Shown: piece after piece, positions 5,981 to 7,127 of the stretch
How the letters are laid out: every line of letters starts with the position of its first letter
Position numbering within the stretch: position 1 is the first letter of the stretch
NCBI GenBank assembly: GCA_016200825.1
Contig: JACQEA010000408.1
Span: forward strand, 1-7,127
Length of the DNA: 7,127 bases
Source: Chloroflexota bacterium
GTDB lineage: Bacteria; Chloroflexota; Anaerolineae; UBA4142
Direction of reading: 5' to 3'
Translations under genes and position numbers: made by a program
Notes under the pieces: generated by a model
Told to the model about the DNA's origin: nothing
The model's input: only the letters and a program-made list of their open reading frames with translations
Database searches by the model: none

Positions 5981-6093
5981 AGATGTCCTCGCTTATCGTT
6001 CGGAGTTGCGTAACACGCCTTTATTCTACACCCAAAACGGCTCGAAAGCACACTGAAGCAAGTTGGCGCAGTGGTGAGCAGCAAAAGTGTTGA

Positions 6094-7035
6094 TCACCGA
6101 TTCATTCCGCGCGTTTGCACCAAAAATATTTTATCATCATGGATGCACCATTCAATATCTTGTGGCGCGTGAAAATGATTTTCAATTTGCATACCTAATT
6201 CCGCGAGCGCGAGCAATTGCGCGTCGGTGAGCGACGGCGCGTCTTGATCTGCCTCCGAAATTCCAACCGATTCTACGCCACCCTCGCGCGCGATTACCTC
6301 TCGCACCGTTTTATTCGCGATGGTGCGCGCGCGAATTTCGCGCGTGGGTTTAGAAATCACAAAGCGATCCGGCGCGCGGCGCGCGGCGATGACCGATTCG
6401 CCCAACCCGAAGGTTGAATCAATATGAATTTCATCCGGCGCATTCGAGTGCGGACTCGCGGTAAACATCAATCCCGCCGCGTCCGCGGCAATCACCGGCT
6501 GAATGATCGCGGCGATAGCCAGATCGCGCGCATCGCTGTGTTTGCGATAGCGAAAATAAATTCGCCGCGTGTCCCACAAAATACTCCAGATTTGACGCAA
6601 CGCGTCCGCGATTTTTTTAGTCGGGATGCCTAAATGCGCGCGCGGCACGCGCGTGGCATTGGGATTCGGAATGTCTTGCGCAATCAGCGAAGACCGAACG
6701 ACAAAAAAATAATCAGCCACAATTTTTTTTGCCGTTGTTTCGATCTCGTCCACTAATGCTTGCGGCAATTGCATGCCCGTGACCCACGCGCGAATTTCTT
6801 TCGCCGTACTTTCCAATTCGATCGGATCTTCCATTGACGTGCGCGCGAGACGCGCGGCGATTTGCTCGTCCATCTCGACCAAATCAAACGCATCGCGATA
6901 TCCGGACGCGCGGACGACAAAACCGCGCGGCACATTGAATCCCGCGCGCACGAGTTCGCCTAACGAAACTGCTTTTGCCCCGGCGATCAGTTGGTCTTGT
7001 AAAGTGATTTGGTCGAGGGCTATGATGTATGCCAA
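6094..7035 (-). CDS. Stand-alone PEP synthase/pyruvate phosphate dikinase ATP-binding domain protein
   Basis: A 313-residue protein covering only the N-terminal ATP-grasp part of phosphoenolpyruvate synthase (PPDK_N family). Visible landmarks are GAKAVSLGEL (19-28), VPRGFVVRASGYRDAF (35-50), VRSS (113-116), IIQPVIAADAAGLMFTASP (177-195), FGLGES (209-214), PDRFVI, PQDIEW (291-296) and the terminal VQTRG. The phosphohistidine swivel domain and the C-terminal PEP-binding barrel are absent, so it cannot make PEP alone; partner domains could be encoded elsewhere. After VRSS the usual EDLP-x-ASFAGQ loop is QDIPNPNATRV, losing the glycine and glutamine, which casts doubt on normal catalysis. The start is TTG (7035-7033), immediately after an in-frame TAA, with GGAG 5 nt upstream; no better start exists before Met55. 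A partial second copy lies beyond vapBC. Confidence 0.85.
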   Translation of the reverse strand: MAYIIALDQITLQDQLIAGAKAVSLGELVRAGFNVPRGFVVRASGYRDAFDLVEMDEQIAARLARTSMEDPIELESTAKEIRAWVTGMQLPQALVDEIETTAKKIVADYFFVVRSSLIAQDIPNPNATRVPRAHLGIPTKKIADALRQIWSILWDTRRIYFRYRKHSDARDLAIAAIIQPVIAADAAGLMFTASPHSNAPDEIHIDSTFGLGESVIAARRAPDRFVISKPTREIRARTIANKTVREVIAREGGVESVGISEADQDAPSLTDAQLLALAELGMQIENHFHAPQDIEWCIHDDKIFLVQTRGMNR

Positions 7036-7125
7036 TTAGACTCCATCAAAAAAAAGAATGAGTGTTGCGGTGATTTGCTGATCTACTTTCGCCGCTTTGA
7101 CAACGCCAATTTCTTTTTGCGCGGC
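7036..7125 (-). CDS. C-terminal end of an unidentified gene (5' end outside window)
   Basis: The - strand frame is open from the right edge to TAA at 7038-7036 and encodes 29 residues ending VDQQITATLILFFDGV. The composition is protein-like and the stop abuts the TTG start of the PEP-synthase-like gene, as expected for co-translated genes. Too little is visible to name a family. A second - strand frame is also open over most of this short stretch, so the assignment is tentative. Confidence 0.4.
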   Translation of the reverse strand, partial: AAQKEIGVVKAAKVDQQITATLILFFDGV

Positions 7126-7127
7126 AA

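Noticed and set aside
6073..6098. GGTGA/TCACC inverted repeat over the PEP-synthase-like stop codon as a terminator
   Set aside because: Only five base pairs, a 16-nt loop and no T-run.

Overview
The window looks like a chromosomal segment from a free-living bacterium. The frequent GCGCG-rich codons, the stacked-PAS cytoplasmic histidine kinase and the stand-alone PEP-synthase ATP-binding domain would suit a Chloroflexota (Anaerolineae-like) genome. That placement is a guess from style; no rRNA or marker gene is present to test it.

Layout. (1) 2-556, + strand: the C-terminal end of a probable secreted repeat protein, running off the left edge. (2) 581-618: a strong bidirectional terminator between convergent genes. 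(3) 641-4663, - strand: a tight four-gene signalling operon, in transcription order a cytoplasmic histidine kinase with four PAS domains, two single-domain response regulators, and a receiver-HD-GYP response regulator. All three junctions are 4-nt start/stop overlaps (the first depends on the start chosen). The kinase has no receiver of its own, so the three separate receivers are its likely partners. The output is probably hydrolysis of cyclic di-GMP by the HD-GYP protein. (4) 4664-5108: a gene-free, structured intergenic region. It holds a near-consensus promoter, a transcript of about 105 nt and an intrinsic terminator, all on the - strand (candidate small RNA or attenuated leader). It also holds a cluster of small hairpins and an unusually long Shine-Dalgarno sequence before a four-codon ORF. 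(5) 5109-5399: a 5'-truncated copy of the end of the PEP-synthase-like gene. (6) 5400-5980: an intact vapBC-type toxin-antitoxin pair on the - strand, with the toxin stop codon abutting the truncated copy. (7) 6094-7035: the fuller PEP-synthase N-terminal (ATP-binding) protein, with a TTG start placed directly after the stop of another gene that enters from the right edge (7036-7125).

The best candidates for something undescribed are the small RNA upstream of the signalling operon and the nearby extended Shine-Dalgarno/mini-ORF/hairpin cluster. The toxin-antitoxin pair lying between a whole and a broken copy of the same gene is the clearest sign of past rearrangement.
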